Source of the DNA: Streptomyces sp. NRRL F-2664 | GTDB taxonomy: Bacteria; Actinomycetota; Actinomycetes; Streptomycetales; Streptomycetaceae | Reading direction: 5' to 3' | Length of the DNA stretch: 64,000 bases | Assembly: GCF_000719345.1 (NCBI RefSeq) | Contig: NZ_JOFX01000016.1 | Coordinates: 1 to 64,000, forward strand | Shown here: positions 41,319 through 50,000 of the stretch, piece after piece | Position numbering within the stretch: position 1 is the first letter of the stretch | How the letters are laid out: every line of letters begins with the position of its first letter | Notes under the pieces: model-generated | What the model was told of the DNA's origin: nothing | Databases searched by the model: none | Seen by the model: the letters and a program-made list of their open reading frames with translations, nothing else | Made by a program: the position numbers and the translations under genes

Positions 41319-43943
41319 ATGAAGAACCCCACGGGCGGCGAGCGCCGCGGACGTCACCGCCGTCGCCGGATCGGGACCGGAGTGCTGATCGGTGTGCCCG
41401 TCGTCCTCGTGCCGTACCTCCTGTACGTGCAGGACAAATCGCAGGCGGCGACGGTCGACGCCAACGCCTACTACCGGCTGGTCTCCGTACGCAGCGGCAA
41501 GGCGCTGGACGTCAACGCCTTCTCCACCGCCGACGGAACCCGTATCCAGCAGTGGACCGACCAGAACACCGCCAACCAGCAGTGGAAGCTGCGACCCACC
41601 GGGGACGGCTACTACGAGCTGGTGAACCGCAACAGCGGCAAGGTGCTGGGCATAGCCGGCGACTCGACCGCCCAGGCCGCCGCCGAGCAGCAGGCCGACG
41701 GCTCCTCCACCTCCCAGGAATGGCGGATCGGCGACGTGAGCGGTTCCGACGCCGTCGTCCTCACCTCCCGCAGGAGCGGCCAGGTCCTGGACGTCTCCGG
41801 CAACTCCATGGCAGACGGCGCGGCAGTCATCCAGTACCGCGGCCACGGCGGCACCAACCAACAGTGGAAGCTGGTGAAGACGCCCGGGACCAAGGCGTCC
41901 GGATCCGGCCCCTACACGTGGCGGAACGCCCAGGTGGTGGGTGGCGGCTACGTCACCGGCCTGGTGTTCAACCCGCGGGAGAAGGGCCTGCTGTACGCGC
42001 GTACCGACATGGGCGGCGCCTACCGCTGGGACACCGGGGCCGAGCAGTGGATCCCGCTGACCGACTGGCTCGGCGAGAAGGACTGGAACCTGCTGGGCAT
42101 CGACGCACTGGCCACCGACCCCGTCGACCCGGACCGGCTCTACCTCGCCACGGGCACCTACACCAACGACTGGGCGGGCAACGGAGCGATCCTGCGCTCC
42201 AAGGACCGCGGGCGCACCTTCCAGCGCACCGACCTGCCCCTCAAGCTGGGCGGCAACGAGGACGGCCGCGGGGCGGGCGAGCGGCTGGCCGTCGATCCCG
42301 CCGACAACGGCACCCTGTTGCTGGGCACGCGCAAGAACGGCCTGTGGCGCAGCACCGACCACGGAGCGACCTGGAGCCAGGTCTCCTCGTTCCCCGTCAA
42401 GAACGGGGCGGGCAGCGGCGCGGGCATCTCCTTCGTGACGTACGGCCCGGCCGGCAGCAGGACGGTCTACGTCGGCGTCGCCGACAAGTCCACCTCCCTG
42501 TACCGCTCCACCGACGGGGGCAGCACCTGGCAGGCCGTCCCCGGGCAGCCCACCGGCCAGATGCCGCAGCACGGTGTGCTCTCCGGTGACGGCTCGCTGT
42601 ACCTGACGTACACCAACGCCCTCGGCCCCAACGGCGTGACGGGCGGCTCGGTGTGGAAGCACACGCCGGCCGCCGGGGCGTGGAAGAACGTCTCCCCGTC
42701 CCAGGGCAACTACGGGTTCTCCGGCCTGGCCGTCGACCCGCGCAAACCCTCCACGGTGATGGTCACCACCCTCGGCCGATGGTGGCCTGAGGACGAGATC
42801 TACCGGACCACCGACGGCGGCACGACGTGGAAGGCCCTGGCCGCCACGTCGGTGCGGGACGCCTCCGCCGCTCCGTACGTGGGCACCGGCACCGGGCACT
42901 GGATGACCGCCCTGGCCATCGATCCCTTCGACTCCGGCCACGTGCTGTACGGCACCGGCAGCGGCATCCTGCGCAGCAAGGACGCGGGCGCCTCCGACAG
43001 CGGCGGCACCAGCCACTGGAGCGTGGGCGCCCGCGGGCTGGAGGAGACCGCACTGCTGGACGCGATCGCCCCGCCCGGCGGCGCCCACGTCATCACGGCC
43101 ATGGGCGACCTGGGCGGTTTCCGCCACGACTCCCTGACCGAGGTGCCCCCCGGGCGGCTGAAGAACCCGATGATGACCAACAGCACGTCCCTCGACTTCG
43201 CACAGTCCAACCCCTCGATGATGGTCCGCGTCGGCCGTGGTGGCGCGCAGGACGGCGCCTACTCCACCGACGGCGGCGGCAGCTGGAACGGCTTCGCGTC
43301 CGAACCGGTGGCCGGCGCCGACAGCGGCCGGGTGGCGCTCTCCGCCGACGGCTCGACCATCGTGTGGACGCAGGCCGGCCAGGCCCCGTACCGCTCGACC
43401 GACAGGGGAGCGAGCTGGTCGAAGGTCAGCGGCCTGGGCAGCGACGCCGTTGTCGTCGCCGACCGCTCCTCGGCCGGGACGTTCTACTCCTTGGCCGGCG
43501 GCACGCTGTACGCCAGCACCGACGGTGGGGCGACCTTCAGCGCCCGGGCCGCGGGCCTGCCCGCCGACGGCTGGCTCGAGGCCGTCCCCGGAGCCGCGGG
43601 CGACCTGTGGATCGCCGGCGGTGGCCAGGGGCTGCTGCACTCCACCGACGGCGGCCGCACCTTCACCCGGCTCGCCCCGGTGAAGTCGGCCTCCGCCGTC
43701 GGTTTCGGCAAGGCCGCACCGGGCGCCTCCTACCAGGCCCTGTACCTGATCGGCACCGTCAAGGACGTCAGCGGCGTCTTCCGCTCCACCGACAAGGGTG
43801 CCACCTGGCTCCGCGTCAACGACGACGCCCACCAGTGGGGCAGCATCGCGGGCGCCGGCGTCATCACCGGCGACCCCGACGCCTTCGGCCGCGTGTACGT
43901 CGGCACCAACGGACGCGGCCTCCAGTACGGCGACCCGTCCTGA
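41319..43943 (+). CDS. Secreted GH74 xyloglucanase with N-terminal ricin-type repeats
   Basis: 874 residues, ATG 41319 with AAGGAG. The start is Arg-rich ([13 protein letters not shown]), followed by a hydrophobic segment (VLIGVPVVLVPYLLYVQ) and SQAAT, which could be cleaved or act as an anchor. A ricin-type lectin domain (about 50-190, QQWTDQNTANQQWKL and two further repeats) precedes a GH74 two-propeller domain with many Asp-box turns (STDGGSTW, TTDGGTTW, STDKGATW). Likely catalytic acids are Asp230 in RTDMGGAYRW and Asp597 in MGDLGGF. It should cut xyloglucan. 41 bases after the xylanase stop, so probably the same transcript. Confidence 0.92.
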   Translation: MKNPTGGERRGRHRRRRIGTGVLIGVPVVLVPYLLYVQDKSQAATVDANAYYRLVSVRSGKALDVNAFSTADGTRIQQWTDQNTANQQWKLRPTGDGYYELVNRNSGKVLGIAGDSTAQAAAEQQADGSSTSQEWRIGDVSGSDAVVLTSRRSGQVLDVSGNSMADGAAVIQYRGHGGTNQQWKLVKTPGTKASGSGPYTWRNAQVVGGGYVTGLVFNPREKGLLYARTDMGGAYRWDTGAEQWIPLTDWLGEKDWNLLGIDALATDPVDPDRLYLATGTYTNDWAGNGAILRSKDRGRTFQRTDLPLKLGGNEDGRGAGERLAVDPADNGTLLLGTRKNGLWRSTDHGATWSQVSSFPVKNGAGSGAGISFVTYGPAGSRTVYVGVADKSTSLYRSTDGGSTWQAVPGQPTGQMPQHGVLSGDGSLYLTYTNALGPNGVTGGSVWKHTPAAGAWKNVSPSQGNYGFSGLAVDPRKPSTVMVTTLGRWWPEDEIYRTTDGGTTWKALAATSVRDASAAPYVGTGTGHWMTALAIDPFDSGHVLYGTGSGILRSKDAGASDSGGTSHWSVGARGLEETALLDAIAPPGGAHVITAMGDLGGFRHDSLTEVPPGRLKNPMMTNSTSLDFAQSNPSMMVRVGRGGAQDGAYSTDGGGSWNGFASEPVAGADSGRVALSADGSTIVWTQAGQAPYRSTDRGASWSKVSGLGSDAVVVADRSSAGTFYSLAGGTLYASTDGGATFSARAAGLPADGWLEAVPGAAGDLWIAGGGQGLLHSTDGGRTFTRLAPVKSASAVGFGKAAPGASYQALYLIGTVKDVSGVFRSTDKGATWLRVNDDAHQWGSIAGAGVITGDPDAFGRVYVGTNGRGLQYGDPS

Positions 43944-43955
43944 CCCATGCGCCTG

Positions 43956-43991
43956 GGCGGGGCCGCAGGCCGGGCGGCCTGCGGCCCCGCC
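43956..43991. terminator. Strong bidirectional hairpin
   Basis: A perfect 16-bp stem (GGCGGGGCCGCAGGCC with its complement) and a four-base loop lie between the convergent GH74 and DUF3140 genes. The strongest terminator-like structure in the window. Confidence 0.75.
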
Positions 43992-44006
43992 ACGGCCGAG
44001 GGTCCG

Positions 44007-44348
44007 CTACTTGAGCGGATCGTGGCCCCAGTTCATCAGCGAGTAGCGCCATCGGGTGTCGGTGACGTCGCCGCTCGGGCGTTGTTCGATGTGACGGTGG
44101 ACGTAGCCGACGACCTTGCGCATGTGGCCCAGGTCGTCGCTGGTGAGGTCCGCCTTCTTCTTGCGTAGAAGTCCGACGATGCGGCGGCCGGAGGCGTGCC
44201 CGACGCTTTCGCCGCCGTCGCTCTGTCCGACGCTCTTCGAGTCCTCGGTGTCCAGCCAGCTCTCCAGCTCGCCGGCGGTCATGTTGACGGCGTCGGCGAA
44301 TGCCTCCTGAATGTCGTCCTGGCCCTCGTGCCTGCGCTCGGCTGCCAT
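44007..44348 (-). CDS. DUF3140 protein
   Basis: 113 residues from ATG 44348. The sequence (DIQEAFADAVNMTAGELESW, GRRIVGLLRKKKADLTSDDL, HMRKVVGYVHRHIEQRPSGD, WRYSLMNWGHDP) fits the small DUF3140 family of unknown function, widespread in actinobacteria. Its ATG overlaps the TGA of a 12-codon ORF that has a good ribosome-binding site, so translation may be coupled. Confidence 0.85.
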   Translation of the reverse strand: MAAERRHEGQDDIQEAFADAVNMTAGELESWLDTEDSKSVGQSDGGESVGHASGRRIVGLLRKKKADLTSDDLGHMRKVVGYVHRHIEQRPSGDVTDTRWRYSLMNWGHDPLK

Positions 44349-44386
44349 CAGGCCCTGCCCTTCCTGACCAGACCGTCCTTCACCAT
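44348..44386 (-). CDS. 12-codon leader ORF before DUF3140
   Basis: ATG 44386 follows GAGGAGAA at a good distance and reads MVKDGLVRKGRA before TGA, which overlaps the DUF3140 start (TGATG). It may serve only to bring ribosomes to the next gene, or be the remnant of a longer partner gene. Confidence 0.35.
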   Translation of the reverse strand: MVKDGLVRKGRA

Positions 44387-44703
44387 GCTGTTCTCCTCGC
44401 TACGTCCGGTGGTGCGTTCGCTGGTGGTGGTCCGGCACGTCCTGCGGACCGCCCTCCCCACGCTCATGCACGCGACGGGATCGCGCACCCGCTGAGAGGT
44501 ACCCCGGCGGACGGGGGTGGAGCGATCGAATGCTTGTACGGCGGTTCCCGCGGCAGTGAGGAAGGAACGGTGCCCGACGGTCGAGCGCCGCGCGGCGGAC
44601 CCCTGCGCGTGCACGCCGGTGGGTGTCGGGTGTCAACCCCGATACAAGCCAAGGGACTTGGTCGTTGTGGCCCCTTGACACCGGCTGGGTGCCGGGGTGA
44701 CGG
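44387..44703. other. Intergenic region, no gene seen
   Basis: About 320 bases between the DUF3140 unit and the siderophore cluster. Open frames here have no coding character. A TTGACA hexamer lies at 44675-44680, upstream of the iron box, but no -10 is at the right distance. Confidence 0.5.
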
Positions 44704-44722
44704 TTAGGTCTGCCTAACCTTA
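44704..44722 (+). promoter_or_regulatory. Iron box (DmdR/IdeR-type) before the monooxygenase gene
   Basis: TTAGGTCTGCCTAACCTTA matches the actinobacterial iron-box consensus TTAGGTTAGCCTAACCTAA at 16 of 19 positions. It lies 67 bases upstream of the ornithine monooxygenase start, fitting repression when iron is plentiful. Confidence 0.8.
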
Positions 44723-44788
44723 GTGGGCTGGACGGTGGGTGCGCCCCGTCCGCAGGCGTCGCTACTCGGCTTCAACGGAAGGACCAGC

Positions 44789-46147
44789 ATGTCGGGACGC
44801 CGTGAGGACAGCGGTCAGCCGGCCCAGGACCTGGTCGGCATAGGCTTCGGGCCGTCCAATCTGGCGCTGGCCATCGCGGTCGCCGACCACAACCGGCGCG
44901 ACGGGCAGCGTGCTCTGCGTGCCCGGTTCGTCGAGCAGCAGGAGCGTTTCGGGTGGCACCGAGGCATGCTGCTGGAAGGCGCCACCATGCAGGTCTCCTT
45001 CCTCAAGGACCTGGTCACGATGCGTGATCCCGGCAGTCGCTTCTCCTTCCTGATGTACCTTCAGGAACGCGGCCGACTGGCGGACTTCATCAACCAGAAG
45101 ACCTTCTTTCCCACACGGCTCGAATTCCACGACTACTTCGAGTGGTGCGCAGCCGAGTTCACGGACCGTGTCGCCTACGGTCGGCGCGTCACCGGGATCA
45201 GGCCCGTCCGCACCGCCGACGGGCGGGTCGAGGCGGTGGACGTGCTCTGCGCGAGCAGCGTCGGGGACGCGCCCCGGGAAACCGTTCGGACGCTCAACAT
45301 CTCGGTCGGCACCGGTCTGACCCCCCGGCTCCCCGAAGGGGTGGCGGCCGGCGAGCATGTGTGGCACACGCGGGACCTCCTCTTCAAGGCCTCCGGGATC
45401 AAGGAGCCGCGCCATCGGCGGTTCGTGGTCGTCGGGGCCGGGCAGTCTGCCGCGGAGGCCGCCGACTACCTGCACCGCACCTTCCCCGAGGCGGAGGTCA
45501 ACGCGGTCTTCTCGCGCTACGGCTACAGCCCGGCGGACGACAGCCCCTTCGCGAACCGGATCTTCGACCCGTCGGCGGTCGACGCGTTCTTCACGGCGCC
45601 GGCGGAGGTGAAGCAGGACCTCTACGGCTACCACCGCAACACCAACTATTCCGTCGTCGACGGCGACCTGATCGAACAGCTCTACCGCACCCACTACCAG
45701 GAGCGCGTCGCCGGACGTGAGCGCCTGCGCATCCTCAACACCTCGGAGCTCGGCGAGGTCGAGCACCTCGACGACGGCGCCCGCGTGGTCGTCCGGTCGC
45801 TGACGACCGGAGAGCAGCAGGTCCTCGACTGCGACGCCGTGGTCATGGCGACCGGATACCGGCCCGTCGACCCGCGTGCGCTGCTCGGTGAACTCGCCGC
45901 GGACTGCCTCACCGACGGGGAGGGCCGGCTCCGTGTCGACCGCGACCACCGGGTGCTGATGGCCGATCACATCGACGTGGGCGTCTACCTCCAAGGGGGG
46001 ACCGAGCACACGCACGGCATCACCTCCTCCCTGCTGTCGACCCTCGCCGTCCGCTCGGGGGAGGTCTGCGACTCCCTGTTGCTGCGGCGTACCGCGCGGG
46101 CCCTGCGGGCCGACCGGGGGCGGGAGACCGACCCCGTCCGGGGCTGA
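44789..46147 (+). CDS. L-ornithine N5-monooxygenase (siderophore)
   Basis: 452 residues from ATG 44789 with GGAAGGA upstream. SidA/PvdA/CchB-family flavin monooxygenase: FAD site GIGFGPSNLALA (about 18-29), MQVSFLKDLVTMRDP, NADPH site VVVGAGQSAAEAADYL, and the C-terminal ATGYRP and GGTEHTHGITSSLLS. It hydroxylates the side-chain amine of ornithine (or possibly lysine) using NADPH, FAD and O2, the first step to a hydroxamate. Iron-box control and the NRPS genes nearby give its role. No formyl- or acetyltransferase for the hydroxamate is visible in the window. Confidence 0.93.
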   Translation: MSGRREDSGQPAQDLVGIGFGPSNLALAIAVADHNRRDGQRALRARFVEQQERFGWHRGMLLEGATMQVSFLKDLVTMRDPGSRFSFLMYLQERGRLADFINQKTFFPTRLEFHDYFEWCAAEFTDRVAYGRRVTGIRPVRTADGRVEAVDVLCASSVGDAPRETVRTLNISVGTGLTPRLPEGVAAGEHVWHTRDLLFKASGIKEPRHRRFVVVGAGQSAAEAADYLHRTFPEAEVNAVFSRYGYSPADDSPFANRIFDPSAVDAFFTAPAEVKQDLYGYHRNTNYSVVDGDLIEQLYRTHYQERVAGRERLRILNTSELGEVEHLDDGARVVVRSLTTGEQQVLDCDAVVMATGYRPVDPRALLGELAADCLTDGEGRLRVDRDHRVLMADHIDVGVYLQGGTEHTHGITSSLLSTLAVRSGEVCDSLLLRRTARALRADRGRETDPVRG

Positions 46148-46210
46148 GGGCAGCACGGTGGAAGATCCGGTCGGCGGCCCGGTGCGCCGTCGGCCGCGGC
46201 AGGGGGAGTG

Positions 46211-46855
46211 GTGTACGAGGCGGAGGAGCCCCGAGGCACGTCGGAGGCCGCCGATACGGCCGCATGGGTGGTCGGGTGGCTGGGTGCCCGTGACGAGGTG
46301 GAGCGGAGACTGAGCGAGCCGCTCGGCGGCCCCACCAGCCAGCGGGACGACACCGTCGCACGCATGGCCGACGCGCTGCAGGCCACGGCACACGGGCTGG
46401 ACCACGACGCTGCCGCTGTCTGGGCCGGGATACCGAGCCGCATGCTGCGGAGCTGGCTGTCGATGGACCCCGCCTTCGCGGCGGCCATGGCCGCCGCCGC
46501 TGCCCTGGCACAGGCACACGGGGTCCGCCCTCGGCATCGGATCACCCCGGCGACGATCCGGGTCGCGCTCAGCGCCATCGCCCGGGGCGATACCTGGCCG
46601 GCCGCAGCGAAGTCGGCCGGGATCCCGGTCCGGCGGTTCCGGGAGCTCTGGCAGGCCTCGCCGGCCATGGCCGCCCTCGTGGACGCCGCACAGCGGGCCC
46701 GCCGCAGCGGCAGAGGCACACAGCACTTCCTCCCCACGGTGTCCCGTCGCCGACGCCCCCGCCGTCCGGCGGCGGCGGACCGGCCGAGCTACCGGCTCGT
46801 ACAACGGGACGACCCGATGATCTCGGGCTCTGCGCCGGAACGCGACCAGGACTGA
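46211..46855 (+). CDS. Unknown protein with two HTH-like segments
   Basis: 214 residues from GTG 46211 (GTG 46208 overlaps the ribosome site AGGGGGAG). No family is recognised. Codon use is fully Streptomyces-like, which supports a real gene. Two helix-turn-helix-like stretches are seen: AAAVWAGIPSRMLRSWLSMD and WPAAAKSAGIPVRRFRELWQ, separated by a His/Arg-rich hinge; the tail is basic (RRRRPRRP). It follows the monooxygenase gene by 63 bases on the same strand and could be a co-transcribed DNA-binding protein of the siderophore cluster. Confidence 0.65.
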   Translation: MYEAEEPRGTSEAADTAAWVVGWLGARDEVERRLSEPLGGPTSQRDDTVARMADALQATAHGLDHDAAAVWAGIPSRMLRSWLSMDPAFAAAMAAAAALAQAHGVRPRHRITPATIRVALSAIARGDTWPAAAKSAGIPVRRFRELWQASPAMAALVDAAQRARRSGRGTQHFLPTVSRRRRPRRPAAADRPSYRLVQRDDPMISGSAPERDQD

Positions 46856-46971
46856 CGGCGCAGGTGCCGCGCGCCGACCTCGGGCCGGCCCAGCCCCCCC
46901 GCCGGCCCTCCGGATGCCCGCACCGATAGGCCCGGCCCCGGAGCACATCCTGCATCCGGATCGGCCCCCGG

Positions 46972-47001
46972 CCGCCGTCCACCCCCGGCCGTGGACGGCG
47001 G
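46972..47001. terminator. Hairpin after the NRPS operon
   Basis: Perfect 11-bp stem (CCGCCGTCCAC and complement) with an eight-base loop, between the convergent HTH-like gene and the end of the NRPS operon. Confidence 0.65.
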
Positions 47002-47016
47002 ACCTGTCGCGAAGGC

Positions 47017-50000
47017 CTACACGCCCAGCGGGAAGTGGGGAGCCAGCACCTGCGCGACCCTGTGCACCGCGCCCGTGTCGAGGACACCGTCGTGGTCCTC
47101 GGCGACCGTGTGGACCTGCACGTCACCGTCCGTGAACGCGCCCCACCGCGCCGCCTCCTGCGGAGCGTCCTCGGCACGGAAGTGCAGCAGCGTCCCCCGG
47201 TAGAGCCCCGGCGTGAAGCGGGCCAGCAGCCCGTCCGCGCCGCGGTGGTTGGCGCGCATCGCGGCGATCGTGCCTGCCGGGAGGCCGAGCCCGTCGACGG
47301 CGGAGGCGACGGCCGCCGCGCCGCCGTCGGCCCCGTCCGCTTCCGGCCCTTCGCCGTGCCGTGGCGTCCCTGCGCCCCCACCGCCGCCCGGGTAGGCGTC
47401 GAGCAGTGCGAGCAGGGACACCTCTTCGCCGCGCGCCTGCAGCCGGCAGGCCAGGGCATGGGCGATGACGCCGCCCAGGGACCAGCCGAGGAGGCGGTAG
47501 GGGCCACTCGGCTGCACCCCGATCATGACGGCCAGGTACGTCTCGACCAGCTGGTCCAACGATTCCGCTGCCGGGCCGCCCGCCAGGTTCGGCGCCTGGA
47601 GCGTGTGCACGGCGACATCGTCGGGCACGTGGGCGAGGAGGGCGGCGTAGCGCCAGCCGAGCCCGGTCGCCGGCGCCGGACACCACAGCGGTGCGGCGGC
47701 CTGCGCGTCGTCCTCGGGCCCGGGACGCAGCGTGAAGAGCACCTCCAGCCCGGACGCCGCTGCGGCGTTGCCCCGCAGCAGGCCGGCCAGCGCCGCCGGC
47801 GTCGGGTTCCGGAACAGGTCGGCCACGGCCAACTGCCGCCCGGTCGCCTGCCGGAGCCTGTCCCGCAGCTGCATCAGGAGCATCGAGTGCCCGCCGAGGG
47901 CGAAGAAGTCGTGCTCCGGGCCGGCTCCGGGGCGGTCGAGGAGATCCGCGAAGATCCGGCAGACCAGCGCCTCCGTGACGTCACGGGCACCGCGACCGGT
48001 ACGGGCCTGCGCGGCGGGCGGTTCGGGCAGGGCCCGGCGGTCGAGCTTGCCGTGGTCGGTCAGCGGGAGGGCGGCCAGTTCGACGAAGACCGACGGCACC
48101 ATGTAGTCCGGCAGCGTGCGGGTGAGGTGCTCGCGCAGCGCGCCCGGGTCGAAGGCCGAGGCCGCCGCCGGCACGACGTAGCCGACGACGTACGCGCCCC
48201 GCACCCCGTCCTCGCGGACGTCCACCGCGGCCTGCAGCACCGACGGGTCGGCGGCCAGCGCCGCCGTGATCTCGCCGAGCTCGATGCGGAACCCCCGGAT
48301 CTTGACCTGGTCGTCGGTGCGCCCGAGGTAGTCGATCCTCCCGTCCGGCATCCATCGCACCAGGTCGCCCGTGCGGTACATGCGGGTGCCCGGAGGGCCG
48401 AAGGGGTCCGCCACGAACCGCTCCGCGGTGAGCGACCGCCGGTCGAGGTACCCGCGGGCCAGGCCCGCCCCCGACAGGTACAGCTCGCCGATCACCCCGG
48501 CCGGCACCGGCTGGAGGCGTCCGTCGAGGACGTACGCGGCCGTGTTCGCGGTCGGCCGGCCCACCAGCGGACGCTCGCCGTCGCAGACGCGGGCCGCCAG
48601 GGCGTCCACCGTGCACTCGGTCGGCCCGTAGAGGTTGAACCCGGCGGTGCCGGCCAGCCCGCGCATGTCCCGCCACAACGGGGACGGCACGGCCTCTCCC
48701 CCCACCCCGAGGGCGAGCAGGGGGCTGCGGCCGTCCTCGATCAGTCCGGCACCGGCCAGCTGCATGGCATGGGACGGCGTGACCTCGATGAAGTCGATCC
48801 GGTGGGTACGGACGAACCCGACGAGCAGCTCGGGATCCCTGAGCGTGTCCTCGGTGACGATGTGCAGCGCGTGGCCGTCCAGCAACCACAGCTGGGGCTG
48901 CCACGAGGCGTCGAAGGCGAACGACCAGCCGTGCGCCACCCGCAGGCTCCGGCCGCCGGCTGCCTCGACCGTGGGACGGTACAGCAGTTCACGGTGGCTG
49001 TGGAACAGGTTCGCGATGCTGCGGTGCTCCACGACGACACCCTTGGGCAGGCCCGTCGACCCCGAGGTGTAGATCACGTACGCGGGATGCCCGGCCCGCG
49101 GGTGGGGCAGCTCCGACGGCGCCGGGCAGCCGGCCGACTCGGCAAGCCGCTCCTGGACCTCCGGCGAGTCCAGGACGACGGTCTCGACCGCGGCGGCGTC
49201 CGGGGCGAGTGCGGCCGCCGAGCCGGTGGTGATCAGCAGGGTCGGCCGTGCGTCGCTCAGGATGTGCGCGATGCGTCCGGCCGGGTAGCCGGGGTCGATG
49301 GGAACGTAGGCGCCGCCCGCCCGCATCACGGACAGCAGAGCCACCACGGTGTCGGCCGCGCGCGGGAGCAGCAGGGCCGCCATCCGCTCCGGCCCGACAC
49401 CCTTGGCCCGCAGCAGGGCGGCCAGGCGCGCCGTGCGCCGGTCCAGCTCGGCGAACGTGTACCTGACCTCCCCGCAGACGAGGGCCGTCGCGTCCGGCGT
49501 GGCCCGGACCTGGTTCTCGAAGAGCTCCGTCAGCGTGGACAGCGGGACGTCCACCCGGTCGCCCTGCCAGTCGACGAGCACCCGGTGGCGCTCCTCGGCC
49601 GACAGCAGGTCCAGGCTGCTGATCGCCCGCTCCGGAGCCCGGGTGACCGCCTCCAGGACGCGCAGCAGCCGCGTGGCCATGTTCTCGGCCGTGGCCCGGT
49701 CGAAGAGGTCGGTGCTGTACTCCACGCCCAGGGTCATGCCGTCCCGCCCGTGCTCCTCGACGATCTCGAAGGCCAGGTCGAACTTGGACGTTCCCATCTC
49801 CACCGGCTCCTGGACCACGCCGAGGCCGCCGAAGGAGAGGTCCGCCGCCGGGCGGGCCTGATGGCTGAGCATCACCTGGAAGAGCGGATGACGGGCCATG
49901 GAACGGGCCGGATTGAGCAGCTCCACCAGCCGCTCGAACGGGATGTCCTGGTGGGCGTACGCGGCCAGGTCGCTCTCGCGGACCCGGGCGACGAGCTCGC

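Noticed and set aside
44675..44710. Vegetative promoter TTGACA with the iron box as -10
   Set aside because: The spacing from TTGACA to any -10-like sequence in the iron box is 23-24 bases, too long; the true promoter boxes are not resolved.
44762..46948. 728-codon open frame on the minus strand opposite the ornithine monooxygenase
   Set aside because: It covers two well-supported plus-strand genes, its protein is Arg/Gly/Val-rich without family motifs, and such long mirror frames are expected at this G+C content.
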